A stretch of DNA of 41,257 nucleotides from Candidatus Kuenenia stuttgartensis (GTDB lineage: Bacteria > Planctomycetota > Planctomycetia > Planctomycetales > Planctomycetaceae): contig CAMDPK010000053.1 in the NCBI GenBank assembly GCA_945904015.1, positions 1 to 41,257 of the forward strand, read 5' to 3'. The notes beneath the pieces were generated by a model. It searched no databases and had not been told where the DNA came from. It was given only the letters and a program-made list of their open reading frames with translations. Position 1 is the stretch's first letter; each line of letters begins with the position of its first letter. The position numbers and the translations under genes are program-made. Below, one piece after another: positions 7,597 to 15,054 of the stretch.

Positions 7597-8642
7597 AATG
7601 AGTTGGCGGTCGGGCGCGAAATCGGATACGGGCAGCAATCCGCCGGGCAGACATCGTGATTAGGGCCGAGTGATCCAATCGCCTGTCGCTCGCAAGGCTG
7701 AGCCGATTCCGTCGCGAGTCGCTCGGCGATCAACTCGACGATCATCGCCACGAATTTCGGATGTGTGCCGACGGTCCCGGCACGGACCGTCGTCAGGCCG
7801 AGTTCCTGCGACAGCTTGGCCGCAGCGTCGTCGAGGTCGTACAGCACTTCGATGTGGTCCGACAGGAAGCCAATCGGCGCGAGGACGACTTGCGAAACCG
7901 ACTGTTCTTTCAACGCTCGCAAATGATCGAGGATATCCGGTTCGAGCCACGGATCGGTCGGCCGGCCGCTGCGGCTCTGGTAGACCACCCGCCAACGATC
8001 CGCCGGGATTTCTAGTCTCTCAGCGACTAGCCGGGCCGTCTCGGTCAGTTGCGCGGCGTACTGGCAGTTGTCGGCCATCAGCATCGGAATGCTGTGAGCC
8101 GTGAAGGCAATGTGTGCCGCGTCGCGACCCTCGGTCGGCAGCCGAGCGAATGCGTTGGCGACTCGGTCGGTGGTCGCCTCCAGGAAGTCGGGGTGATTGA
8201 AGAAGACTCGGACCTTGTCGATCACTGGAGCCGCCGGTCCCGCCGCTTGTCGAGCGGCTTCGATGTTCTCGCGATACTGTCGGCAACTGGAATACGAGCT
8301 GTATCCCGCCAGCACGAACGCGAGCACTCGTTGGATTTTGACACCGACCATCGCCTCGACCGTCTCGGTCAGCAGCGGGTGCCAGTTGCGGTTCCCCCAA
8401 AAAATCGGCAGATCGACGCCGCGCCGAATCAGCTCCGGCCGTAAGACCTGAATCAGGTCGCGGACCTGCTGGTTGATCGGGCTGATGCCGCCGAAATCCT
8501 GGTAGTGCTCGGCGACTTCCAGCAGTCGCTCGCGCGGTACCGGCTTGCCGCGAGTCACGTTTTCGAGAAACGGCATGACCTCGTCCGGCCCTTCGGGGCC
8601 GCCGAAGCCGACGATCAACAAGGCATCGTAAGGAGCGGGCAT
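7578..8642 (-). CDS. hemH: Ferrochelatase
   Basis: A 354-residue enzyme that inserts Fe2+ into protoporphyrin IX or coproporphyrin III, a late step of haem synthesis. Visible motifs: ALLIVGFGGPEGPDEVMPFL at the N-terminus, ISPINQQ, FWGNRNWHPLL, AGYSSYSSCRQYRENI, TAHSIPMLMAD (with the catalytic His), YQSRSGRPTDPWLEPDI, and GFLSDHIEVLYDLD containing the conserved acidic residue. The tail has a Cys-rich segment, DVCPADCCPYP, reminiscent of the [2Fe-2S] ligands of actinobacterial-type chelatases; this is inference. GAAGGACC upstream of ATG 8642 is the ribosome-binding site. The last six residues, LASGGC, are encoded by the repeat at 7525-7596, so the natural C-terminus was probably changed by repeat insertion. 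Confidence 0.95.
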   Translation of the reverse strand: MPAPYDALLIVGFGGPEGPDEVMPFLENVTRGKPVPRERLLEVAEHYQDFGGISPINQQVRDLIQVLRPELIRRGVDLPIFWGNRNWHPLLTETVEAMVGVKIQRVLAFVLAGYSSYSSCRQYRENIEAARQAAGPAAPVIDKVRVFFNHPDFLEATTDRVANAFARLPTEGRDAAHIAFTAHSIPMLMADNCQYAAQLTETARLVAERLEIPADRWRVVYQSRSGRPTDPWLEPDILDHLRALKEQSVSQVVLAPIGFLSDHIEVLYDLDDAAAKLSQELGLTTVRAGTVGTHPKFVAMIVELIAERLATESAQPCERQAIGSLGPNHDVCPADCCPYPISRPTANSLASGGC

Positions 8643-8886
8643 CAGAAAATTGGTCCTTCAAAAGTCAGACAAGAATAGAGAGGACACCGACAGAGTCGTA
8701 GCGTCGGAGTCTGCCCGTGCTCTGCGATAATCGCCCTGCCCTCCCAAGTTGCGGAAGCTCTCGGAAAACGGTCTTTTGCGGATTCGGCCTCGCCGCTACA
8801 TTCCGCCCCGCTTTGAGGAGCCAAGACGCGGAAACTGCCGGACGATCCGGCTCGATCCGATCTTAGTCGGCGGAAAGGAGTCTGCC

Positions 8887-10443
8887 ATGCCGTATGAAAC
8901 CATGCGCTTTATCCATGCGGCGCGAGTGTCGGTCGATCAGCCGTTGAGCGATACCGGAATGATCGCCTCGGACCTGCGAGGACTGACACGCGACGCGACC
9001 ACGCAAGCCTTTCGGAATCTTGTCGCAGCGTGCCTGGAACACGACGTCGACTTCCTGCTGCTCACCGGCGACACGCTGGAGCAAGCCGATTACAGCATCA
9101 AAGCTCGTGTCGAACTACGGCACGGATTTGAGGAACTCGAAGACGCCGGCATCCAAGTCTTTCTGGTGCCCGGCGCAAGCGATCCGGTTTCCGTCTGGGA
9201 GCAATTCCCCGAACTGCCGAGCAATGTCACGGTCTTTAAGCCGGACTCCGACGACCCGGTGGCCGTGCTGCGAGACGGCTCAGTGATCGCCTCGATCCGC
9301 GCTCTGAGTTGGCGGCAATCGTGGTTCGCGTGGGACGACGAAGAGCCGCACGCCGATCGCACACAGCGCCGCAAGAAAGAAGCGGACGATGTGGAGAACT
9401 CGCTCGACAAGGCTGAGCCGCACAAAAACTCGCTGATCGACGAGAGTGACGACCCTGAACTTGATGGCAGCCAATCGTTGGCCGACATCGAAGCGACCGA
9501 CGTCGCAACTCCCGCGCGGCACGAAGCTCATCGCGAGATTCGCCGGGTTCAATCGCCCGCTGATCTGCGACCGAATCATTTCGCCATCGCGATCGTGCGG
9601 GACGGCGTCGATCAACCCGGCAACGATCCGCAGGCCGATTACCTCGCGGTGGTCGGCGGTTGCGAGCGAACGACCTCGAAAGGCGCAGACTGGCTGATGC
9701 ACTTCCCCGGCGGCACTCAAGGCCGCACGCCAGACGAGTCGGGATTGCACGGCTGCTCGCTGGTGGACCTCGACAGTGACGGCGTGATCCGCTGCCGTTT
9801 CCTGCCGACCGCGACGGTGCGCTGGGAGAATTTTGATCTCGACATCGACGCCGACACGACCTTCCAACAGTTGGTGCAACGAGCTCAAGCCACTTGCCGT
9901 GGACTGTGCGGCGTCGAATCGAAACCGGAACAGGACAATCTCGTTGCCGAGTACGGCGATGCGGCCGACGAGGATTTTGAGACCGATGCGACCGCCAAAG
10001 ATCAAGCGGCGGTCTCGGAGGCTCTGCACGCTCAAGCCTGTTTCCTGCGCTGGACGATTCGCGGTGACGGGCCGCTGTTCGAAGCACTCTTCAAGGAAGA
10101 GATGCAAACCGAATTGATCGAGTGGCTCGACGACGACGTGCATTGGCCGTTGGAGGTGCCCCGCCTGCACCGCATCCGCTTACTTGCCGCCGAACCGGCC
10201 GTCACGCGGGCTGAATCAGATGCCGCCGACGAACAGCTCGATGTCCCGACCGAATACTTCTGGCGAGTCGATCAAGCTCAACCGCTTGGCAAGTCGGCTT
10301 GGAATGATCTCGGCGGCGACTCGTCGGTCGAACGAGAACGATTCGCACGCATTCAAGCAGCGAATTCCGAAGGGGACGCGGCCGTCGTTTTCAGCTTAGC
10401 TCGACGCCGCGGTTGGAAATGGTTTCGAGGGGCAAACATGTAA
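8887..10443 (+). CDS. YhaO/SbcD-like metallophosphoesterase homologue with degenerate active site
   Basis: A 518-residue protein. ATG 8887 is preferred because GAAAGGAG lies 7 bases upstream. The fold is that of YhaO DNA-repair exonucleases: residues 7-17 RFIHAARVSVD, 56-64 FLLLTGDTL, 91-100 VFLVPGASDP and 273-280 FPGGTQGR with ESGLHGCSLVDLD after it. Compared with the family, the metal ligands are mostly gone: D-x-H is R13-V14-S15, GNHD is G96-A-S-D99, the expected HG after strand IAIV is R238-D-G, and GHxH is replaced by GGCER (257-261). Only G61-D62 remains. An acidic, charged insert of about 75 residues (150-225) interrupts the domain. Nuclease activity is therefore doubtful; a scaffolding or regulatory role for the YhaN-like partner 84 bases downstream is inferred. 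Confidence 0.85.
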   Translation: MPYETMRFIHAARVSVDQPLSDTGMIASDLRGLTRDATTQAFRNLVAACLEHDVDFLLLTGDTLEQADYSIKARVELRHGFEELEDAGIQVFLVPGASDPVSVWEQFPELPSNVTVFKPDSDDPVAVLRDGSVIASIRALSWRQSWFAWDDEEPHADRTQRRKKEADDVENSLDKAEPHKNSLIDESDDPELDGSQSLADIEATDVATPARHEAHREIRRVQSPADLRPNHFAIAIVRDGVDQPGNDPQADYLAVVGGCERTTSKGADWLMHFPGGTQGRTPDESGLHGCSLVDLDSDGVIRCRFLPTATVRWENFDLDIDADTTFQQLVQRAQATCRGLCGVESKPEQDNLVAEYGDAADEDFETDATAKDQAAVSEALHAQACFLRWTIRGDGPLFEALFKEEMQTELIEWLDDDVHWPLEVPRLHRIRLLAAEPAVTRAESDAADEQLDVPTEYFWRVDQAQPLGKSAWNDLGGDSSVERERFARIQAANSEGDAAVVFSLARRRGWKWFRGANM

Positions 10444-10496
10444 GGAGGATGGGCACTCTTGCCCGTCCAATGGTCGGGCAGGAGTGCCCAACCTCC
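10444..10496. repeat. Stem-loop repeat between the yhaO-like and yhaN-like genes
   Basis: Arms 10444-10468 (GGAGGATGGGCACTCTTGCC...) and 10472-10496 pair at 22 of 25 positions around a 3-base loop. It begins directly after the TAA stop of the preceding gene. A single related arm lies at 2540-2564. It may attenuate or terminate transcription between the two genes, although no T-run follows. Confidence 0.88.
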
Positions 10497-10527
10497 AGAA
10501 CACGAGTCGCACAAGGATGAGCACTCG

Positions 10528-13500
10528 ATGAAGATCACTGAAATCGAGATCGAACAATTTGGTCCGTGGAACGAGTTGTCCCTGCCGATCGCCGGCGAAG
10601 GGCTGACGGTCGTGTCCGGCGCGAACGAATCAGGCAAGTCGGCGCTGCGGCGTTTCATTCGCGGCGTGCTGTTCGGCTTTCAAGCCGAAGACTCGCGGCG
10701 GCGGCCCAACGTCGGCGCGCTGCAAATCCGGCATCGCGGCCGGTTGTTCGAGATTCGCCGAGCCGCTCACGATGGCGGCAGCGGACTGATCACGTCGCGC
10801 TGGCTTACTCCCGCGAACGCTCCGCAATCTCACGGCAGCAGCCTGATCGAGCACTGCGATTTCGAGATTGAAGACGACGTCGAAGAGGAAACGCTGTTCG
10901 AGCCCGAATCGGCGACACTGCCGCTGACTGACACGCTGTCCGATATTGTCGGCGACCTGTCCGAAAAACTGTTCGATCAGATTTTCTCGCTGGGGTTGAA
11001 CCAACTTCACGAGTTATCCAACCTCGCGGACGCGGATGTCGCGAAGGCGATTCACGGCGAAACGCTCGGCCCGTTTGGACAGACGCTGCTGGCCGCACGC
11101 GACGAGATGTCACACAACTCGGATCGGCTGTGGGATGAAGCTCGACAAAACGCGCTGCCGTCGCTGCTCGCTCGCTACGAACAACTCACCGAACAAGTCG
11201 AGGACCAAGAGCAGCGGCTGAAACGCTACGGCGACATGATCCGGCTACGGCGGCATCACGAACGTCGGCTGGCCGAACTGCAATCGCGACGCTCGCAAGT
11301 TCAAGAATCGCTGCGCGGCTACACGCACATCGAACGGGTCTGGACTCCGTGGCAGCGGCTTCGCAACTTGCAGGCCGAGTTGCTGCGACTGCCACGCATC
11401 GACGACTTCCCCGAAGGGGGCATCGCTCGGTTCGACCACATCGAACAGGAATTGCAGACGGCTCTGAAATGCCGTGAGGCGTTGATCGGCGAGGCGAAGC
11501 AGTTCCATCGCGACGCCAAAAAGATCACCGTCGCCCGCGAATTGCGTCGCTGCTCGGCGTCGATGCGGGCGTTGCTCGACCAGCGCGAGCACATCGGCCG
11601 AGTCGAAGAACGTGCACGAGCCTCGCACGCGACGGTCAAACAGCAAAAAGAAAAACTCGACGCGGGCGTCACGTCGCTCGGCGAAGTCTGGACAACCACG
11701 AAACTCGAAGCTTTGGACACGTCCGTCGCGGCCCATTACCGGCTGGTCGAAAAAGCCCGGCAGTTCCGCCGAGCGGCCTCGAAACGGAACAAGTGGAAGC
11801 AGCGACTGACTCGGCTGTCGCAGCTTTGCCAGCAGCAGTCGGCTGATCTTGAAGCGGCGGCCAAGAAGTTGCGCGGCATCAGCCTGGAAGACGCACTTCG
11901 CCGAGCGAGACAGCAACGAGCCGGTTCGACACTCTCGATTCCGATCGCACGCGCCGTTTCGACGATCAGCACGAGCGACCCGGAAATCGAACACGTGCAT
12001 TCGCGAATCGTCGAACTCGAACAACGCCGCGTCAGCATCTCGCGGCAGATCGAGCGGCTTGAACCGCGACTGATTCTGCCGAAGTGGGTGCTAGGCGTAC
12101 TCGGCTTCTTTGCGGTCGGCGGCATCGTATTGGCGATGCTCGGCCTGGCGACCGGCTTCGCGTCGAACGCACTGGCCGGAGCAGCGTACGCGATTCTCGG
12201 CACCGTCTGCGGTGGACTGGCCTTGTCGCTGAAGCTGCACTTCGAGCAACAAGTCCGAGACAGCCTCGCTGCGATGAACGACGAACTCCGCGACAACGAA
12301 GCTCGCCTCCGCGAGGCCCGCGAATCGTGGCAGACGCTGACCGGCATCGAATCCGCCAACGTAGTCGCCTCGTTCCACGAGGCGAAGCAAATTGCAGAAA
12401 CCTCGCGAATCGAGACGACTCTCACCGGCAATGAAACTCAAATTTCAAATCTCAAATCTCAAATCGATCATGGGTCGGGCGAGCAGCCTGTCGGCTTGAA
12501 CGCTGGCGGGCTGCTTTCCAATTCCGCGAGTCGCGACGACGAATTCACCGTCGAAGAACTCGAACGGCTCATCGAGTCGAAACGGGATTTGGCTCGCAAC
12601 CAACAAAAGCGGACGCCGTGGCGAACTCGCTTCGAGGCGGCGTCTCAAGAACTGACGACCGCACGGCAATCGTGGTGCGACACACTCAAACAACTCGGCC
12701 TGCCGGAGAGTGTCCGTGTCGCCGAGACTTTCGAATTGTGGCAACGGCTGGCGGCGACGAACGAGTTTCTCAAGACGTTGCAGACGGCTGAGGCCGAATT
12801 CAAACGACATCTCGAAGGAGTACAGACGACTCGCAGCCGAATCGTCGAACTGTTGCATCGCCTGAATCGCCGCGACCTCGAACAGCGCACGACCGGCGAG
12901 GTCTTCCAGATTTGGGATCAAGACCTCGCGAAACTCACCGCGACGCTGCAAGAGCGACTGCGACTCCGCCGTGAGGAGCGTCACCGCCGGGCCGAAGCGG
13001 CCGAGTACTCCGAGAAAATCGACGACTTGCGCTTGCAGCGTTCGGCGCTCTTGCGGCAAGGCTGCGCGACCGACCGCGACGACTATGCACGTCGAGCGAT
13101 CATTGTTGAACGTCACGAGCAACTGCATGATCAGATCGACGCGACGAAAGCCGAACTCGAAGCCGCCGGCCGAGCAAATCCTGAACTCGCCATCGTCGAG
13201 GACGACCTGTTGCGGTTCGACATGAGCAATCACGCCACGCAGTTGACCAACCTGCGGCGCGAATCCGAGGACAACGACACAGAGATCGAACGGCTCCACG
13301 AAGAACTCGGCCGCGCGCGGCACGAAATCGACCTCATGGAGGCCGATGACGAACCGTCCGACGTGCGACTGGACCGCGAGATCGTTCGCTCGCAGATCAA
13401 GGTTCTCGCTGAAGAATGGCTGGCCGACGAGTGGACAGCGCAGGCCATCGACGGCATCTGTGCCCGCTACGAACGAGTCTGTCAGCCAGGCATTCTCGCC

Positions 13501-13911
13501 GCAGCGTCACGACACTTCGCGCGGCTGACCTCCGGCAAGTATCGCACGCTGTGGACACCGCTGCGTCACCGCTCACTGCGTGTCGATGACGCGACCGGGA
13601 CGACGTGGCGATTGGAACAACTCAGCGGCAGCACTCGCGAACTGCTGCTGCTGGCGATCCGACTAGCACTCGTCGAGGACTTCAACCGCCGAGGGATTAG
13701 CTTGCCGCTGCTGCTCGACGACGTGCTGCTGACGCTCGACCCGTCACGAGCCGCCGTCGCCGCCAATGAACTCGTCGCCTTCGCCCAGCGCGGACATCAA
13801 GTCCTGTTCTTCACCTGCCACCCGCACCTTACCAGCTTGTTCACAAACGCCGGCTGCCCGAATCTGCGACTCAGCCAATACGCGGCGGCGACCGAGCGAC
13901 TGGCGGGGTAG
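10528..13911 (+). CDS. YhaN-like SMC/Rad50-type ATPase with membrane hairpin
   Basis: A 1127-residue ABC-type coiled-coil ATPase, the usual partner of YhaO. The N-terminus MKITEIEIEQFGPWNEL leads to Walker A at residues 31-38 (GANESGKS). Long coiled-coil arms rich in Glu, Arg, Leu and Gln fill about 190-510 and 590-990. Between them, about 519-575, lie two hydrophobic helices (WVLGVLGFFAVGGIVLAMLG and AGAAYAILGTVCGGLALSL), where Rad50 would carry a zinc hook, so the tip is probably membrane-anchored. The C-terminus has the signature LSGSTRELLLLAIRLALVED and Walker B LPLLLDDVLLTLD (about 1057-1070). The ATPase looks intact, unlike its degenerate YhaO-like partner. Residues about 638-672 (TQISNLKSQIDHGSGEQPVG and following) are translated repeat sequence. 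ATG 10528 follows AAGGATGAG. Confidence 0.9.
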   Translation: MKITEIEIEQFGPWNELSLPIAGEGLTVVSGANESGKSALRRFIRGVLFGFQAEDSRRRPNVGALQIRHRGRLFEIRRAAHDGGSGLITSRWLTPANAPQSHGSSLIEHCDFEIEDDVEEETLFEPESATLPLTDTLSDIVGDLSEKLFDQIFSLGLNQLHELSNLADADVAKAIHGETLGPFGQTLLAARDEMSHNSDRLWDEARQNALPSLLARYEQLTEQVEDQEQRLKRYGDMIRLRRHHERRLAELQSRRSQVQESLRGYTHIERVWTPWQRLRNLQAELLRLPRIDDFPEGGIARFDHIEQELQTALKCREALIGEAKQFHRDAKKITVARELRRCSASMRALLDQREHIGRVEERARASHATVKQQKEKLDAGVTSLGEVWTTTKLEALDTSVAAHYRLVEKARQFRRAASKRNKWKQRLTRLSQLCQQQSADLEAAAKKLRGISLEDALRRARQQRAGSTLSIPIARAVSTISTSDPEIEHVHSRIVELEQRRVSISRQIERLEPRLILPKWVLGVLGFFAVGGIVLAMLGLATGFASNALAGAAYAILGTVCGGLALSLKLHFEQQVRDSLAAMNDELRDNEARLREARESWQTLTGIESANVVASFHEAKQIAETSRIETTLTGNETQISNLKSQIDHGSGEQPVGLNAGGLLSNSASRDDEFTVEELERLIESKRDLARNQQKRTPWRTRFEAASQELTTARQSWCDTLKQLGLPESVRVAETFELWQRLAATNEFLKTLQTAEAEFKRHLEGVQTTRSRIVELLHRLNRRDLEQRTTGEVFQIWDQDLAKLTATLQERLRLRREERHRRAEAAEYSEKIDDLRLQRSALLRQGCATDRDDYARRAIIVERHEQLHDQIDATKAELEAAGRANPELAIVEDDLLRFDMSNHATQLTNLRRESEDNDTEIERLHEELGRARHEIDLMEADDEPSDVRLDREIVRSQIKVLAEEWLADEWTAQAIDGICARYERVCQPGILAAASRHFARLTSGKYRTLWTPLRHRSLRVDDATGTTWRLEQLSGSTRELLLLAIRLALVEDFNRRGISLPLLLDDVLLTLDPSRAAVAANELVAFAQRGHQVLFFTCHPHLTSLFTNAGCPNLRLSQYAAATERLAG
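12441..12466. repeat. AT-rich repeat inside the yhaN-like coding region
   Basis: The stretch AATTTCAAATCTCAAATCTC and following is translated in frame as ISNLKSQI. The core AAATCTCAAATCTCAAAT also occurs, reverse-complemented, at 23958-23985, which is intergenic. It interrupts the charged coiled coil with a Gly/Asn/Ser-rich tail after it. Confidence 0.75.
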
Positions 13912-13914
13912 AGC

Positions 13915-14022
13915 GTGGGGCAGGTTTTCAACCTGCCCGGAAACAGACACTCCTCAGACTTGAACCTGCGACCGTGGCCGATCAGCCTTTGACGATGCGG
14001 GCAGGTTGAAAACCTGCCCCAC
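13915..14022. repeat. Perfect 24-bp inverted repeat, GTGGGGCA family
   Basis: Arms 13915-13938 (GTGGGGCAGGTTTTCAACCT...) and 13999-14022 are exact reverse complements with a 60-base loop. It starts three bases after the TAG stop of the yhaN-like gene and ends 12 bases before the next start. Each arm is also a hairpin on its own. Confidence 0.9.
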
Positions 14023-14034
14023 GAAAGGCCAAAA

Positions 14035-14970
14035 ATGCTTTCCACTCGTCGCGAATTCCTACAAGCTGGTGTCGCCGCAGTTGCGGGCGCCACGTTTCTC
14101 GACACGCTCTCGGCTGAAGACCGTCTGCCGATCGTCGATTGCCACACGCACTTCTACGATCCGAGTCGGCCGGAGGGTGTCCCTTGGCCGGGCAAGGGCG
14201 ATGCGGTGCTGTATCGGACCATCCTGCCGAAGCAGTTTTTGGAGCAGGCGGCTCCGGTCGGAGTCACAAAGACGATCGTGGTTGAGGCCAGTCCGCGCGT
14301 GGAAGACAACGCTTGGCTGCTCGATCTGGCCGCGAAGAATCCGTCAATCATCGGTGTGGTCGGCAATCTGACTCCGGGCAAGCCGGAATTTGCGGGGCAC
14401 CTGAAACGCTTCGCCGCGAACAAGCTGTATCGAGGCATCCGCGTGAACCACAACGTGGTAAAAGCGGGACTCGATCAGCCGGAGTTTCTGGCGGACATTA
14501 AACGATTGGCCGAGCGCGGCTTGGAGCTCGACGTCAACGGCGGACCAGACATGCCCGCCGATGTCGCGCGGCTGGCCGAGAAGCTGCCGGAACTGCGGAT
14601 CGTCATCAATCATCTCGGCAACGTGGATGTCGATGGTGCTGAACCACCGAAAGCCTGGCAGGACGGAATGCGTGCCGCGGCGAAACATCTGCGAGTCTTC
14701 TGCAAGGTGTCCGCGCTCGTCGAGCACGCGAAGCCGAAGTCGGGTGAGAAGAAGGTTCCCGAAGAGGTTGAGTTCTATCGGCCGATCCTGGACACGATTT
14801 GGAACATCTTCGGCGACGACCGGTTGATCTACGGCAGCAATTGGCCGGTCAGCGACCACGCCGCTTCGTACAAAACGCTCTTCTCGATCGTGAACCAGTA
14901 CGTCACCGCTCGCGGCCGAGCGACGTCTGAGAAGTTCTTTTGGAAGAACGCGAACGCGGCGTACCTGTGA
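14035..14970 (+). CDS. Tat-exported amidohydrolase (amidohydrolase_2 / lactonase-like)
   Basis: A 311-residue protein. The N-terminus MLSTRREFLQAGVAAVAGAT is a twin-arginine signal, so it is exported folded. The mature part opens with LPIVDCHTHFYDP, the HxH metal site of the amidohydrolase_2 (PF04909) TIM barrel. Later landmarks are RGIRVNHNVV, LRIVINHLGNVDVDG (metal His), FCKVSALVEH and IYGSNWPVSDH, which contains the conserved Asp. The pattern GSNWPV resembles L-fucono- and L-rhamnono-lactonases and 4-sulfomuconolactone-type hydrolases; a sugar-acid lactone substrate is a reasonable guess but not shown. GAAAGG lies upstream of the start. It is flanked by a repeat upstream and a bidirectional terminator downstream. 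Confidence 0.88.
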   Translation: MLSTRREFLQAGVAAVAGATFLDTLSAEDRLPIVDCHTHFYDPSRPEGVPWPGKGDAVLYRTILPKQFLEQAAPVGVTKTIVVEASPRVEDNAWLLDLAAKNPSIIGVVGNLTPGKPEFAGHLKRFAANKLYRGIRVNHNVVKAGLDQPEFLADIKRLAERGLELDVNGGPDMPADVARLAEKLPELRIVINHLGNVDVDGAEPPKAWQDGMRAAAKHLRVFCKVSALVEHAKPKSGEKKVPEEVEFYRPILDTIWNIFGDDRLIYGSNWPVSDHAASYKTLFSIVNQYVTARGRATSEKFFWKNANAAYL

Positions 14971-14993
14971 GAGCCGCGTCGGGCACAAAAAAG

Positions 14994-15030
14994 CGGGCGA
15001 GTCAGCGTCGGTGTGACGCGGACTCGCCCG
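14994..15030. terminator. Bidirectional intrinsic terminator
   Basis: The stem CGGGCGAGTC (14994-15003) pairs with GACTCGCCCG (15021-15030), extended inward by GCGTC/GACGC. A T-run follows on the plus strand (GGTTTTTGTT) and a T-run on the minus strand (CTTTTTTGTG). It lies exactly between the convergent amidohydrolase and glnN genes and can serve both. Confidence 0.85.
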
Positions 15031-15054
15031 GTGGTTTTTGTTGACTCGAATCAA

